From Ruminiclostridium sp. (lineage in GTDB: Bacteria > Bacillota > Clostridia > Oscillospirales > Ruminococcaceae): a stretch of 64,000 nucleotides of DNA. The stretch covers positions 1 to 64,000 of the forward strand of contig JAGBMA010000083.1 of the NCBI GenBank assembly GCA_017635095.1, given 5' to 3'. The notes under the pieces were generated by a model, which searched no databases, was not told the origin of the DNA, and worked only from the letters and a program-made list of their open reading frames with translations. This document shows, piece after piece, positions 42,245 to 52,031 of this stretch (positions within the stretch are counted from its first letter, which is position 1; every line of letters begins with the position of its first letter). Made by a program: the position numbers and the translations under genes.

Positions 42245-44332
42245 TCATCTCAGCTCATTATACTCCTTGCCGTTGATTACGAACCGGAACCTTCCGCCCT
42301 CGACGACAGGTTCCCCGACACCGTGGATATAGCAGGTCGTTATCTCCGAAAGTATGGTCGCTGCAATATCGTATGCTTTCAGCACAAGTTCCGCGACACC
42401 GTTCACTCCACCGAAAACCACGACTTTCTCACCCTCAGCGGAAACAGTCGATGAAGCACGCGAGATCCGTATATGTGAATCGCGGTAAAGAGATCCGAAC
42501 AAGACCGCCTGCTCGGCTCTCGCATCTATCCTGATATTGGTGCTTTCCGCACGGATATCAGCACTTTCACCCATGACAGTTCCCAACGCGGCGGCGAGTA
42601 TCCCTCCGACGCTGCATTTTATGCTTGAATACACGGTATTTATATCTGCATCTCCGTTGACCGAGCCTATGGCTGTGCAGTGTGCCCCGCTCGTAACCGT
42701 CTCGATGTCGCACCCGACCATATCTATCTTTGTGCTGCCGTTGACAGCCCCGATGCATACCCCTATACTGCCGAGGGACTTCAGAATATATCTGCCCCTT
42801 CGTATATCTATCCTTCCGCCGAGTCCGGAGCCTATGCAGGCTCCCTCATGACTGTCGGAGAATATGGACACAGTTCCGTCCTGGTCAAAGATAAGATCAC
42901 CGTGCAGGGATCCCATATCATTTCCTATACCGTAATAGTCCGCGCCGCTGAGCTTGATGTCAATATTGCCGTTTCCCTCAAGCCGCAGCACAGATGTTTC
43001 GGGAACTCTTATGCCGCTGTTGCTTAGCCGGTTATTTCCCGCGAGAGCAATAGTGACATTGCTGTTTGCCCCTATGTCGATGGCGGGACGATCGTTGGTG
43101 TTGGACAATGAGGCAGTGTCAAGCACGAGCCTGCCCGAAAAGTTCTCGGCGATATCTATGTGGATATTGCTGTCGAGGTTCGGGTTTCCCGCAACGGTAA
43201 CGTTTCCGTCATGATAATCTATTCCTATGCGGATACAGTCAAAGCCTTCTTTAATGAGCTTGTCAAGCAGGACTCTCTCCGAACGCTCCGCATTATACAC
43301 CCTGAGCCGCTTACCATCCTCACGCTCCTGTCTGTGGGCGCGGATCTCCGCCCGTATCTCATATGGTATGGACGGAATTATATCGGCCGAAGGTCTTGCA
43401 GTATAGAAGCCCTGTATAAGATCCGCGCCGAGCAGTATCACGGTTCTGAGTTCCTCGGTGCTCTCCACGCCCTCGGCGAGTGCCATTATATTGTTCTCAT
43501 GGCAGAACTCTATGATCTCGCGGACAAAGTGTTTCTTGTTCGGGCTGTTCTCGATACCGCTGAGAAGAGAGCGGTCGATCTTGACGTAGTTCGGTGTGTA
43601 TCTTAGCAGGTTGCTGATATTTGAATAACCGGTGCCGTAATCGTCTATGGCGATACGGATATTGAGACCGCGGTATTTCTCTTTTATGTCGTTCAGCTCC
43701 GCATCGTTGAACTCCGAATCCTCGGTCATTTCAACGACAACCTTGTCCGACAGCAGCCCCAGCAGCTCGCCTATGTCATTCGATACAGCGGGGTCGATAT
43801 GCACATTCGGCATACTGTTTATGAACACCAGACGTCCGTCGAACAGTTCCTTGTTCTCCTTGATGTAATTGAGCACGTTCAGGAAGGTATATTTCTCCAC
43901 TTCCGAGAGCCGGTCGGTCATCTCAGCGTATTTCAGGATATGGAACGGAGTTATATCCGGCATATCCTTCGCGCGCATTAAAGCCTCATAAGAATAGATC
44001 TCGCCGTTATCGACGCGAACTATAGGCTGGAAATGGTATGTGAACAGGTTGAAGTCGATTATTTTCTGGACGCGAAGGATCTCATAATGCTCCGTCTCGG
44101 ACAGGTCTGTGCTGCTGCGGATCGTTTTATTGCGTCGTTCTTCCCGCAGAGTGATAAGCTCGGATATAATAGCATATATCCTTGTTTTAAGAGATCCGAG
44201 TTCGTCATCTTCACCACTGCTGAAAAAAAGATCCTTATACTCATTGTTGAGCGTCTTAAGTTCCTCGCGGTTACTGACGTTCTTCATTTTCTCAAGATAT
44301 TCACTCAAAAGCCTGATAGTATTGTCCGGCAT
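42245..44332 (-). CDS. EAL phosphodiesterase fused to a beta-helix-like repeat domain
   Basis: This 695-residue protein has no signal peptide or membrane segment. Residues ~1-80 are helical. An EAL domain follows (~90-335) with YEALMRAKD, FINSMPN, VEMTED, IDDYGTGYSN, YVKIDRSL, AEGVES and IQGFYTARP, so c-di-GMP hydrolysis is expected. Residues ~370-690 are a run of short beta-strand repeats rich in Ile, Asn, Gly and Asp (INIxxNSNVTIALAG, ACIGSGLGGRIDI, VCIGAVNGSTKIDM), the pattern of a parallel beta-helix usually seen in secreted or carbohydrate-binding proteins. I chose the third of three consecutive ATGs, giving 7 nt after AGGAG. It is fourth in the operon, 55 nt after the TIM-barrel gene. 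Confidence 0.82.
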   Translation of the reverse strand: MPDNTIRLLSEYLEKMKNVSNREELKTLNNEYKDLFFSSGEDDELGSLKTRIYAIISELITLREERRNKTIRSSTDLSETEHYEILRVQKIIDFNLFTYHFQPIVRVDNGEIYSYEALMRAKDMPDITPFHILKYAEMTDRLSEVEKYTFLNVLNYIKENKELFDGRLVFINSMPNVHIDPAVSNDIGELLGLLSDKVVVEMTEDSEFNDAELNDIKEKYRGLNIRIAIDDYGTGYSNISNLLRYTPNYVKIDRSLLSGIENSPNKKHFVREIIEFCHENNIMALAEGVESTEELRTVILLGADLIQGFYTARPSADIIPSIPYEIRAEIRAHRQEREDGKRLRVYNAERSERVLLDKLIKEGFDCIRIGIDYHDGNVTVAGNPNLDSNIHIDIAENFSGRLVLDTASLSNTNDRPAIDIGANSNVTIALAGNNRLSNSGIRVPETSVLRLEGNGNIDIKLSGADYYGIGNDMGSLHGDLIFDQDGTVSIFSDSHEGACIGSGLGGRIDIRRGRYILKSLGSIGVCIGAVNGSTKIDMVGCDIETVTSGAHCTAIGSVNGDADINTVYSSIKCSVGGILAAALGTVMGESADIRAESTNIRIDARAEQAVLFGSLYRDSHIRISRASSTVSAEGEKVVVFGGVNGVAELVLKAYDIAATILSEITTCYIHGVGEPVVEGGRFRFVINGKEYNELR

Positions 44333-44387
44333 CATCATGCTCCTCTCTTTTTTTCCTTTCGTCCGGTGATCCTGCGTTCTGCAGGCA

Positions 44388-45185
44388 TTACTGCCCGGCA
44401 ATATATCCTTTCCGGATCAGATATTCCACCGATCTTCGCTGTCGTTCTATCGAAGCTGTCTCGATCAGGATCGTTTCGGGAGACATTACATCGGAAAGCA
44501 GCCCGTAAAACCGATCCCAGTCTATTTTTCCGTCTCCTACCGCAAGGTGAAGATCATTCTCCAGATCATTGTCGTTTATGTGCATATGTTTTATGTACGG
44601 TGAGAGCAGTTCACACCATTCCGCTATTTTATTCTCATCTCCGAATGCGCATGAATGAGCGTAATCAAGACATATGCCGAACCGTTCCGTGCCGCGCATT
44701 GCCTTACCGAGCTCCGCAATCACATAAGGGTCCGTGTCGAACATATTTTCCATATAGACTTCAAGCCCTTTATACTCTTCAAGAATACGCTGCCAGAACC
44801 GGCAGTTCATTTCTGTCCACCGCTGAATATACGATCCGAGTCTGAAATTCGGCATATGATTAGTATGGAAAACTACTCCCTTTACACCAAGTTCGGCTGC
44901 AATATCCATGCTCTGTCTTACACGCATCTCCGAGATCTCACGGATCTTACTGTCCTCGCTGAAAATAAGCACATCATAAAAATCACCGTGCATTGTAAGA
45001 GTTTCCGGCATTTCATATGAACGGTACATCTTTATCAGACTTCGGCACTTGTCCTTATCATCAAGCACGTCGGGGTGAAAAAAGTCATCAAACTCAAATC
45101 CCAGTCCATATTCGGAAGCAAGACTCAGACTTTCTTCCACACGTTCCGGGTCAGGGATTATAAGATATGTGGGATCATTTCTCAT
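44388..45185 (-). CDS. Xylose isomerase-like TIM-barrel (sugar phosphate isomerase/epimerase) protein
   Basis: This ~265-residue protein has the AP endonuclease 2 / xylose-isomerase-like barrel. Likely metal ligands fall in LTMHGDFYDV, GVVFHTNH, VYMENMF, CLDYAHSCAFG, IKHMHINDND and ILIETASI, giving the usual Glu/His/Asp set. Such proteins isomerise or epimerise sugars or cleave DNA at abasic sites, and the substrate is not evident. The ATG at 45185 has AAGG 8 nt upstream. An earlier ATG at 45206 has none. It overlaps the adenylate cyclase end by 11 nt, so it is coupled to it. Association with a cyclase is unusual. Confidence 0.75.
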   Translation of the reverse strand: MRNDPTYLIIPDPERVEESLSLASEYGLGFEFDDFFHPDVLDDKDKCRSLIKMYRSYEMPETLTMHGDFYDVLIFSEDSKIREISEMRVRQSMDIAAELGVKGVVFHTNHMPNFRLGSYIQRWTEMNCRFWQRILEEYKGLEVYMENMFDTDPYVIAELGKAMRGTERFGICLDYAHSCAFGDENKIAEWCELLSPYIKHMHINDNDLENDLHLAVGDGKIDWDRFYGLLSDVMSPETILIETASIERQRRSVEYLIRKGYIAGQ

Positions 45186-46983
45186 CTTTATTACCTTCAC
45201 TGACATTTATAGAAACAAGAGAATACACAAATACTCCCTTAGATTTTCCTTTTAACGGTATCTCTCCTATGGCTTCCGCAGTTATCCTGTCTTTTACCCG
45301 TTCATATACTGCCTCGCTTATCAGTATCTGCCCGCGTTTCGCGTTTGACTCAAGTCTTGATGCAGTATTTACCGTATCTCCTATTGCAGTATAGTCCATG
45401 CGGAAATCACAGCCTATATTTCCTACCACTGCTTCTCCGCAGTTTACACCGACGCCGAAAGCGACAGATCTCCCGTACTTTTCCATGAACTCATTCTCTA
45501 TTGCCGCTCCGCCGTCAACTATATCCTTTGCCGTTTTTACAGCACGGAATACATAATCATCAAGATCGAAGGGCGAGTTGAATACCGCCATAGTGGCATC
45601 ACCTATGAACTTGTCAAGCGTACCGCCGTTTGCAAAAATAGCGTTCGTGGTAAGATTAAGGTAGCGGTTGATTATATCGACTACCTTCTCCGTTTCAAGG
45701 TTTTCCGACAAAGTTGTAAAGCCCCGTATATCAACGAACAATACTGCGATATCCCTTTTTTCGCCGCCAAGCTTTATGTGATACTTTCCGCTTTTCGCTA
45801 TTTCTTCAACTACCTGAGGAGCAACGTACTTTTTGAATGCAGTTGTGATCTTATGTTTTTCGATCGCTTCTTCGGCGTATTTTATGCCGAGATTCACAAG
45901 ATACGACAATATTGCCGCTAACGGAACATACACAGCCTGAACCATAACTCCGGATCTCCACAGGAGTACACAAAGTACGAACCACCCTGCGGTGAGAACT
46001 GCAACTATCGGCGTGTTTATGCGAAATCTTACCTTGCGCGTGAACACAAACACTGCAAGACACACTATGACAGAAACCGCGGTAAGAAGCGTTTTATCCG
46101 CAGGCACAACATATCTGTTATCCATAAGAGCCTGCAGGATATTTGCATTTATCTCTACGCCGAACATCTGATCTCCGCTGTTGGGTACGGAAAATTCGTC
46201 ACGAAGACCCGCTGCGTATCCGCCTATAAAAACTATGCAGTCCCTGAATGCGCGGGGATCCACTTTTCCGCTGAGAAATGCCCATACAGGAACACACTCG
46301 TAATCATAAGGCTTCCCGGCGTAGTCGATCCAGAACCTTCCTTCGTGATCCAGCAGAGGTTCGGAAGGCTGAATGCCTTCTTTTTTGCAATATTCCGTAT
46401 ATGTGCGATACGCAAGGCTCTGAAGCTCCTCGCCTTCGTATTCATCTGTAAGCCTTACGCTTCGTACCATTCCGTCGGCACCGATATCGGTGTTCACGAA
46501 TCCGAGTGCAGAATACCCGGAATTGATCGGCTTCTGAACAGAATTGATATAATACGGATCCACATATCCGACGCCCTCACCCGTAGGGATATATTCTGTG
46601 GAATAATCTATATACTCCGCACTTATGATCCTGTCACTGTTACGGCAAGCCTCTGTGAATCTCGTATCGCCGTCTTCAGATCTGCTTCCGAGAAGCAGGA
46701 TATCGAGAACGATCAGCTCGGGCTGATCTCCGAGTTTCTCTATAATCTGCGCATAAACATCTCTCTGCCATTCAGATGAATTTCCGAGCATTTCGAGTGA
46801 CTCTTCCGAATCGTCGATACCGATCATCTTTATATGATGATTTACTCCGCGAGGCTGCTGATAAAGAAGATCACAGACCCTGTCATCTATGTAACCGAAC
46901 ACATCAAAAAATGCAATAAGGAAAATGATTATTCCACAAACAGCCGCTTCCGCTGCCGAAACTATTGTCTTACTTTTTATCAT
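45175..46983 (-). CDS. CHASE2-domain adenylate cyclase (class III)
   Basis: This ~602-residue membrane protein has an N-terminal helix, an extracellular CHASE2 sensor (~25-290, with MIGIDDSEESLEML, DILLLGSRSEDG and FIGGYAAGLRDEF), three membrane helices (~295-370) and a class III cyclase domain (~395-570). Catalytic residues seen are metal Asp in LFVDIRGFT and FIGDATMAVF, substrate Lys in GTLDKFIGD with Thr in DYTAIGD, and transition-state Asn/Arg in VNTASRLES. The Lys/Thr pair favours ATP, so cAMP is the likely product. The ATG at 46983 has GGAG upstream. A GTG at 47013 lies further inside the LRR gene. It overlaps both neighbours. Confidence 0.88.
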   Translation of the reverse strand: MIKSKTIVSAAEAAVCGIIIFLIAFFDVFGYIDDRVCDLLYQQPRGVNHHIKMIGIDDSEESLEMLGNSSEWQRDVYAQIIEKLGDQPELIVLDILLLGSRSEDGDTRFTEACRNSDRIISAEYIDYSTEYIPTGEGVGYVDPYYINSVQKPINSGYSALGFVNTDIGADGMVRSVRLTDEYEGEELQSLAYRTYTEYCKKEGIQPSEPLLDHEGRFWIDYAGKPYDYECVPVWAFLSGKVDPRAFRDCIVFIGGYAAGLRDEFSVPNSGDQMFGVEINANILQALMDNRYVVPADKTLLTAVSVIVCLAVFVFTRKVRFRINTPIVAVLTAGWFVLCVLLWRSGVMVQAVYVPLAAILSYLVNLGIKYAEEAIEKHKITTAFKKYVAPQVVEEIAKSGKYHIKLGGEKRDIAVLFVDIRGFTTLSENLETEKVVDIINRYLNLTTNAIFANGGTLDKFIGDATMAVFNSPFDLDDYVFRAVKTAKDIVDGGAAIENEFMEKYGRSVAFGVGVNCGEAVVGNIGCDFRMDYTAIGDTVNTASRLESNAKRGQILISEAVYERVKDRITAEAIGEIPLKGKSKGVFVYSLVSINVSEGNKDEK

Positions 46984-49900
46984 ATTCTTTTTCTCCGCTG
47001 CGTTTTCTGGCACGTCTTACGATAACAGCAGCAATCACTGTTACCGATACAGCCGCGACGACTGCAGCAACATATACCTCTGCGTGACTTTCCGGCATAT
47101 AGATCTTCTGCGGCATCTGAAGATCACCGCCGTCAGGAGCGCTGACATTTTCCGCTGATACGGGTGCGGAGATCGCTTCGCCCGCAGAACCGAACGAAAG
47201 CGTCACTCCCTCGGTAGGAACAAGCGTGAAAGTCTCGGAATGTCCCTGTCCGCAGTCGTATGTATATGTCACATTTCCGGTAATGTTGATGAGCGTGTGA
47301 CCGTCAGCGTCAAGCTCGGCGCCGGTGAGATCAGACATACGGGATACATCGAAACCGGGTATTTGGTTTAGGTCAAATGTGTCGGAGAGGGGGATAGGCA
47401 TGGCATTGCCCGAAACATTAAAGAGATTGACATTATCCACGTTAGTCAGATCAACAAATGGAAGGTGATTATTGCTAAGACTTATCTTACACAAACTCGG
47501 ATTCTGGCTTAAATCGATCGATGTTATTTTGGTGCCGCTAATCATAATACCCACCATAGAAGTATTGTTGGAGATATCAATACGCGATATTTTAGTATCT
47601 GAACAATATAGATAATCCAAAACAGGATTATTGTTCAAATTCAGAACCGATATCGCTGTCTGACTACAGTCAAGATAAGCTAATGCAGGATTGCTGCTAA
47701 GATCCAGCGAAGTTATATTAGTTTCGCTACATTTCAGTATTTCAAGTTCAGATAGACCGTCTAAGTCAAGTTCAGATATATTAGTCACACTACATACAAG
47801 GAATCTTAATTTCGTATTATTAATTAAATCAAGACTTGAGATTTGTGTGTTGTCGCATACAAGCTCACTTAATGAAGTATTCGCACTGACATCAAGAGAA
47901 GTTATTCCTGTACCGCTGCAGTCAAGTTTCTCTAACGAAGTAAAATACTCAATACCCTTAACAGAATAGATACCATTCATAAACTTTACACCGGAAAGAT
48001 CTTTAATTAAAGCGATTTCTTCCTCGCTCAACACTTCGTTCCCGTCTGTATCAAAATTATCACTTACATAAGTTCTGAATGTACTGTCAGGGAAATTCGT
48101 GCTGTCGATAGCCACGCCGGTGGAGCCGGACGTTTCATTGAAATTGTCCGCTTTGAGAGAGAATGATACCGAAAATCCCTGTCCGCAGTCATAAGTATAG
48201 CTTACGGTATCCTGTGTAAATGTCAGCACAGTACCGTCGAGGGCAGCACCGACAAGATCTGACGCACGGGTTATGTCAAACCCGTCTATTGCTGAAAGAT
48301 CGAATTTGTTGCCGGTGGAGAGAGTTACGGGGTGGACATTATGAGCGGCATTAAATGTCTTGATTTTTGGATTATTTGTTAAATCGATATATGCAAGCTG
48401 ATTTGAATGAACACTTAAATATGTGAGCTCCGGATTGTGGGACACATCAAGATAAGTAATAGTGTTTGATGTACATTCAAGATAGTCGAGCTTTGAATTA
48501 TTTCTGATATCGAGTGACGTTAGCTTGGTTAAAGAGCAGGATAATCTTGATAACTCGGTATTATAGCTGAGATCCACATTAGAAACTTCCGTTGCGGAAA
48601 AAACGAGTTCTTCGAGCAGGGTAAAAAACTCCAGTCCGGTCAGATCATCTGGAAGATAGTTTTTTCCAGAATAGCTGTAGGCACCACCAATACTAATGTC
48701 TTTGACTTTATCTATCTCTTCTGCGCTGAGACAGCCGTCTTTATCAATGTCAAAACGAGTGATTATAAAATTCCTAAGATCATCGTCAGGGAAATTCGTG
48801 CTGTCGATAGCCACACCGGTGGAAGCCGGACCGGTCACATTGATGTTTCTGACGGTTATCTCGGGCTGCCACAGCATTATTTCACCTGACGAACCCACTT
48901 CATCAATACGCGATATCAGACTTTTGCTCAACCTGAAAACATATGCGCCAGAGGCTGCAGTATCGCGGCATCGGAATTTCAGCGTGAATTTCAGTCCTTT
49001 TGACAGGTCGATATCCGCCTGCGAGCGAACCGCTGCCAAAACCCATTTTCCGTCGCCATAATTTATAATCCCGGACAAAGAATATGAGCTGTCTGTGCTC
49101 ACGATCTCAAAAGCTTCCTGATCGTAGTCCAGACGAAATTCAATAACATCGGCACTGTCATTGACAGGCGGTACAGAAATTATTACATCGAACTCTTTCC
49201 CCGCTGTTACCTCAGCTGCAGAACCATACACGCCGCCGCCTATAACAGGATAGGAACCGGGATCCGAAGCATTGATGTAATTTGCTGCCTTGAGAGAGAA
49301 TGTCCCGGAATGCCCCTGCCCGCAGTCATAAGTATAGCTTACGGTATCCTGCGTAAATGTCAGCACACTCCCGTCAAGCACTGCACCTCTGAGTCGGGAA
49401 ATTCTCGAAACGCTGAAACCCGGTATCGTTGAAAGATCAAACCTGTTATCTGTAAGTGTTACCGGACAGATATTGTTTTCAACGGAGAATATCCTGATAT
49501 TCGGGCAGCGTGAAACATCTAAATAAGCAAGGGACGCATTATTACAGTATATAGTTTGCAGAACAGTGCAGCCGGACAGATTGACCGAATGAATACTTGT
49601 TCCTTCAAGCCGCAGATCCTTGAGCTTTGAATTTGCCGCAAGCTTTATACTTGAAAGATTTACGGAATCCTCACATAAAAGTGTTTCAAGTTCCGGATTA
49701 CCGGACAGATCAAGGCTCTTTACACCGCTGTCTTCTCTGCAATTCAGATATTTCAGAGATGTAAGATATTTAATACCCTCAAAGCTTTTCACATTATTAT
49801 CGGAGAAAAGATAGATCCTTTCTGCAGCTTCCGTTTCTGCCGCGTCCAGATATCCGTTCCCGTCACTGTCAAAATTCCTGATGACATATGCCCTGAACAC

Positions 49901-50665
49901 TTCATCAGGGAAATTGACAGAGCTGATGCTGACACCCACAGGTACGCGCGGAACATCGGGTATCGGAGCATAACCTCTTGCGGGAGTTGTAACAGTGGGA
50001 ATAATAGTATTGTTCGGGGGCGCATTGACTGCCATAACGGGCTGGCTGACAGATGTCGTTATGGCAGGAGTTGTAGCTTTAACAGTTGTTTCCGCAGTCG
50101 CTGCAGTAACCTCTTCGGTTGTTGTGACGGTAGTTTCTGCTTCCGTATCTGTTGTCGTAGTTTCGGGCGTCGTGATAATTATAACAGGTATAGTTTCATA
50201 AATAAAATCACCTGCAAATATATCCTCTGTTCCTATAGTCGTATGTTCCACAACTGCGGCGATCATACCTGTATCCGGAACTGCACCCGATGTAACTGCA
50301 TCAGCTTCATCTGCAGTTGTTACCGCAACTGTCATCATTTCCGTTTCCGGTGCCTTTGTATCTTCGGTCATCAAACCGTCGGGCTCAGGCAGAGTCGTAT
50401 CGTAATCGAATCCTTCGTCGATCCACACGACAGGAGAAAAACCTTCCACCGGCTCGGTCTCCATGAACTGCACCGTAAGCATAAGCCCCTGAAAAGGCGC
50501 CATATCCGGCACAAGTGTTGTGACCGAAGTCTCAGCCGGAGTTGTGGTGCTCCCGGACGTTGATGTCACGACCGCCGATGTTTCTGCGGGCTCTGTATCG
50601 GAAGTCGTTTCTTCTGCAACAGCAAATATCAATATCCTGTTTTTTACATTGCCGAATAATTTCAT
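46970..50665 (-). CDS. Membrane-anchored leucine-rich repeat surface protein with EF-hand-like and cohesin-like modules
   Basis: This 1231-residue protein has a short hydrophobic N-terminus, a Thr/Ser/Glu-rich spacer (~18-235) and three modules. Each module opens with an FPDxxxRxxxxxxFDxDGxG EF-hand-like loop (near 265, 640, 873), continues as leucine-rich repeats (LxxLxLxxNxxL) and closes with a YTYDCGQGxSxTFSLKA block. Between modules 1 and 2 (~475-600) lies a cohesin-like beta-sandwich. Near 1197-1216 is one membrane helix followed by a basic tail (RRARKRSGEK). It is therefore probably displayed on the cell surface. The signal peptide is unusually short. It leads an operon with adenylate cyclase and EAL genes, behind the promoter at 50735. 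The ligand is unknown. Confidence 0.82.
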   Translation of the reverse strand: MKLFGNVKNRILIFAVAEETTSDTEPAETSAVVTSTSGSTTTPAETSVTTLVPDMAPFQGLMLTVQFMETEPVEGFSPVVWIDEGFDYDTTLPEPDGLMTEDTKAPETEMMTVAVTTADEADAVTSGAVPDTGMIAAVVEHTTIGTEDIFAGDFIYETIPVIIITTPETTTTDTEAETTVTTTEEVTAATAETTVKATTPAITTSVSQPVMAVNAPPNNTIIPTVTTPARGYAPIPDVPRVPVGVSISSVNFPDEVFRAYVIRNFDSDGNGYLDAAETEAAERIYLFSDNNVKSFEGIKYLTSLKYLNCREDSGVKSLDLSGNPELETLLCEDSVNLSSIKLAANSKLKDLRLEGTSIHSVNLSGCTVLQTIYCNNASLAYLDVSRCPNIRIFSVENNICPVTLTDNRFDLSTIPGFSVSRISRLRGAVLDGSVLTFTQDTVSYTYDCGQGHSGTFSLKAANYINASDPGSYPVIGGGVYGSAAEVTAGKEFDVIISVPPVNDSADVIEFRLDYDQEAFEIVSTDSSYSLSGIINYGDGKWVLAAVRSQADIDLSKGLKFTLKFRCRDTAASGAYVFRLSKSLISRIDEVGSSGEIMLWQPEITVRNINVTGPASTGVAIDSTNFPDDDLRNFIITRFDIDKDGCLSAEEIDKVKDISIGGAYSYSGKNYLPDDLTGLEFFTLLEELVFSATEVSNVDLSYNTELSRLSCSLTKLTSLDIRNNSKLDYLECTSNTITYLDVSHNPELTYLSVHSNQLAYIDLTNNPKIKTFNAAHNVHPVTLSTGNKFDLSAIDGFDITRASDLVGAALDGTVLTFTQDTVSYTYDCGQGFSVSFSLKADNFNETSGSTGVAIDSTNFPDSTFRTYVSDNFDTDGNEVLSEEEIALIKDLSGVKFMNGIYSVKGIEYFTSLEKLDCSGTGITSLDVSANTSLSELVCDNTQISSLDLINNTKLRFLVCSVTNISELDLDGLSELEILKCSETNITSLDLSSNPALAYLDCSQTAISVLNLNNNPVLDYLYCSDTKISRIDISNNTSMVGIMISGTKITSIDLSQNPSLCKISLSNNHLPFVDLTNVDNVNLFNVSGNAMPIPLSDTFDLNQIPGFDVSRMSDLTGAELDADGHTLINITGNVTYTYDCGQGHSETFTLVPTEGVTLSFGSAGEAISAPVSAENVSAPDGGDLQMPQKIYMPESHAEVYVAAVVAAVSVTVIAAVIVRRARKRSGEKEYDKK
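48151..48250. repeat. Intragenic direct repeat in the LRR gene, copy 1
   Basis: This ~100-nt segment encodes the module-closing YTYDCGQG block. It is nearly identical in DNA to 49288-49387, including a 37-nt stretch with one mismatch (around CGCAGTCATAAGTATAGC), and points to recent duplication or gene conversion. Confidence 0.8.
49288..49387. repeat. Intragenic direct repeat in the LRR gene, copy 2
   Basis: Partner of 48151-48250. A second pair starts near 48088 and 48789, sharing TCAGGGAAATTCGTGCTGTC and further bases at the entry to modules 3 and 2. Confidence 0.8.
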
Positions 50666-50734
50666 ACTGATATAACTCCATTCATATCAATAAAACTATA
50701 AATATAAAGAAAACGGGACATAAATATACATGAT

Positions 50735-50763
50735 ATTATATCATAATACCATTCTGTTTGCAA
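50735..50763 (-). promoter_or_regulatory. Sigma-A promoter of the LRR-cyclase-EAL operon
   Basis: The minus strand has TTGCAA (50758-50763), 17-nt spacer, TATAAT (50735-50740), about 70 nt before the LRR start. Confidence 0.8.
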
Positions 50764-50819
50764 GTTTTACCGGATTTTTTATAAAAACCATCAAATTATC
50801 TCGGATTTTTTGTGCAAAA

Positions 50820-50852
50820 TAACAACAAAAGCATAGGCGAAATGCCTACGCT
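50820..50852 (-). terminator. Intrinsic terminator after the broken CNMP/DUF2225 gene
   Basis: AGCGTAGGC/GCCTATGCT stem with a 5-nt loop. The minus strand continues TTTTGTTGTTATTTTG. Confidence 0.85.
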
Positions 50853-50907
50853 TCCGTAAAAAAGTATTTTCTGAACTCTGAATATCCCTCAAATAACGGA
50901 ACATTCA

Positions 50908-52031
50908 TCAAGTAGCCTTCTTGATACGATATGCATATTCGATCAATAGCTGATTGGTGCCTGAAATGCAGACATCGCACATTTCATTCGCCTCGTCCCG
51001 CCTCCCAAGCTTAAACAGGATATCGGCAGAGGACAATGCAAGCGATCTTAAACTGTACTTGTCCTTTATTTTCCCTCGTTTTATTGCAGTCACAAGCTTT
51101 TCAACCGCGTTTGCGCCAAAAGCACAGGGCAGTTTTCTCGTCGCCGGCATCAACACACAGTCTGTAAAGCGAAAGCCATAGTCTTCCCAACAACTCGTTA
51201 TTGCCGGGAACAATGATCTCATCCATATAGATCGCGCTGAGATAACTCATAACAAGCTTATCAAAGCGTGTTTTCAGTACCCCTTCAAGCCGCGCCCTGC
51301 TTCCTTACATTTTCGGCTGCAGCTTTCGCATTCTGTGCAGCTTCCGCCGGAACATTGAAGAAATCCCTGTAAAACCTGCTGTACCCACAATGAGGACAGC
51401 TCCAGATGTCATACCATAACGGATCACATTCCATGAACCTTACTCTTCCTGTCTTATCCGGCTTTGACGGTGTCATTTCATTCTTTTTCAGACCTTTCAG
51501 CCCGATCACAGAATGACATACCGGGCAGGTATGAGAGAAAGAAAGTATAATTTTTTCATCATGCTTAGGCTCCGCAAGATCATGACTGCGGTCATATTCC
51601 GCCGGGAACACAAACTCCTGCGCATGAACGCCATCTTCACTGTGGCTCTTGTAGATCTCGTCGTTGAGCTTGCGTATTCTTCCGCTCATAGCGCCTATGA
51701 GCATCATAGCCACATCGGGACAGGCTGCAACAGCAGATTCGATATCGTCCTTTCCTATGGCAATGCATATAGAATCCTCAGCGGCTATACAGGAAACGCT
51801 TCTCGGCAGATCATCGAAAACCGACATCTCGCCGAAGACCTCACCTGCGCCCAGATGAGCGACCTCGGACATGGTATCCGAACTGTTGGTCACATATATC
51901 CCTACACTGCCCCGGAGGATAATGTACATTTCGTGACCCGGCTCTCCCTCATAGCATATGTACTGACCGTTTTTGAAAACTTTTGGTGTGCTTATCGCAG
52001 ATAGTTTCTTTATAGATTAGTCTTTAAGCAT
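50908..52031 (-). pseudogene. Broken cyclic-nucleotide-binding/DUF2225 protein gene
   Basis: The reading starts at an ATG at 52031 with AGGAGG 5 nt upstream but stops at codon 5 (TAA at 52017-52019). The same frame then encodes a cyclic-nucleotide-binding domain (GQYICYEGEPGHEMYIILRGS, GEVFGEMSVFDDLPRSVS) and a DUF2225 zinc-ribbon-like region (HTCPVCHS ... WSCPHCGYSRFYRDF). At about 51290 the frame shifts +1, continuing RLEGVLKTRFDKLVMSYL. Near 51115-51130 it shifts again into NAVEKLVTAIKRGKIKD and ends at 50908. The two Cys pairs and the CNMP core are intact, so the decay is recent. The intact protein would have been a cAMP-binding cytosolic factor. The promoter and terminator remain. Confidence 0.82.

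Noticed and set aside
47400..49850. CRISPR-like regularly spaced repeats
   Set aside because: The periodicity is the coding repeat of leucine-rich units within one long open frame. Repeat length and spacing do not fit an array.
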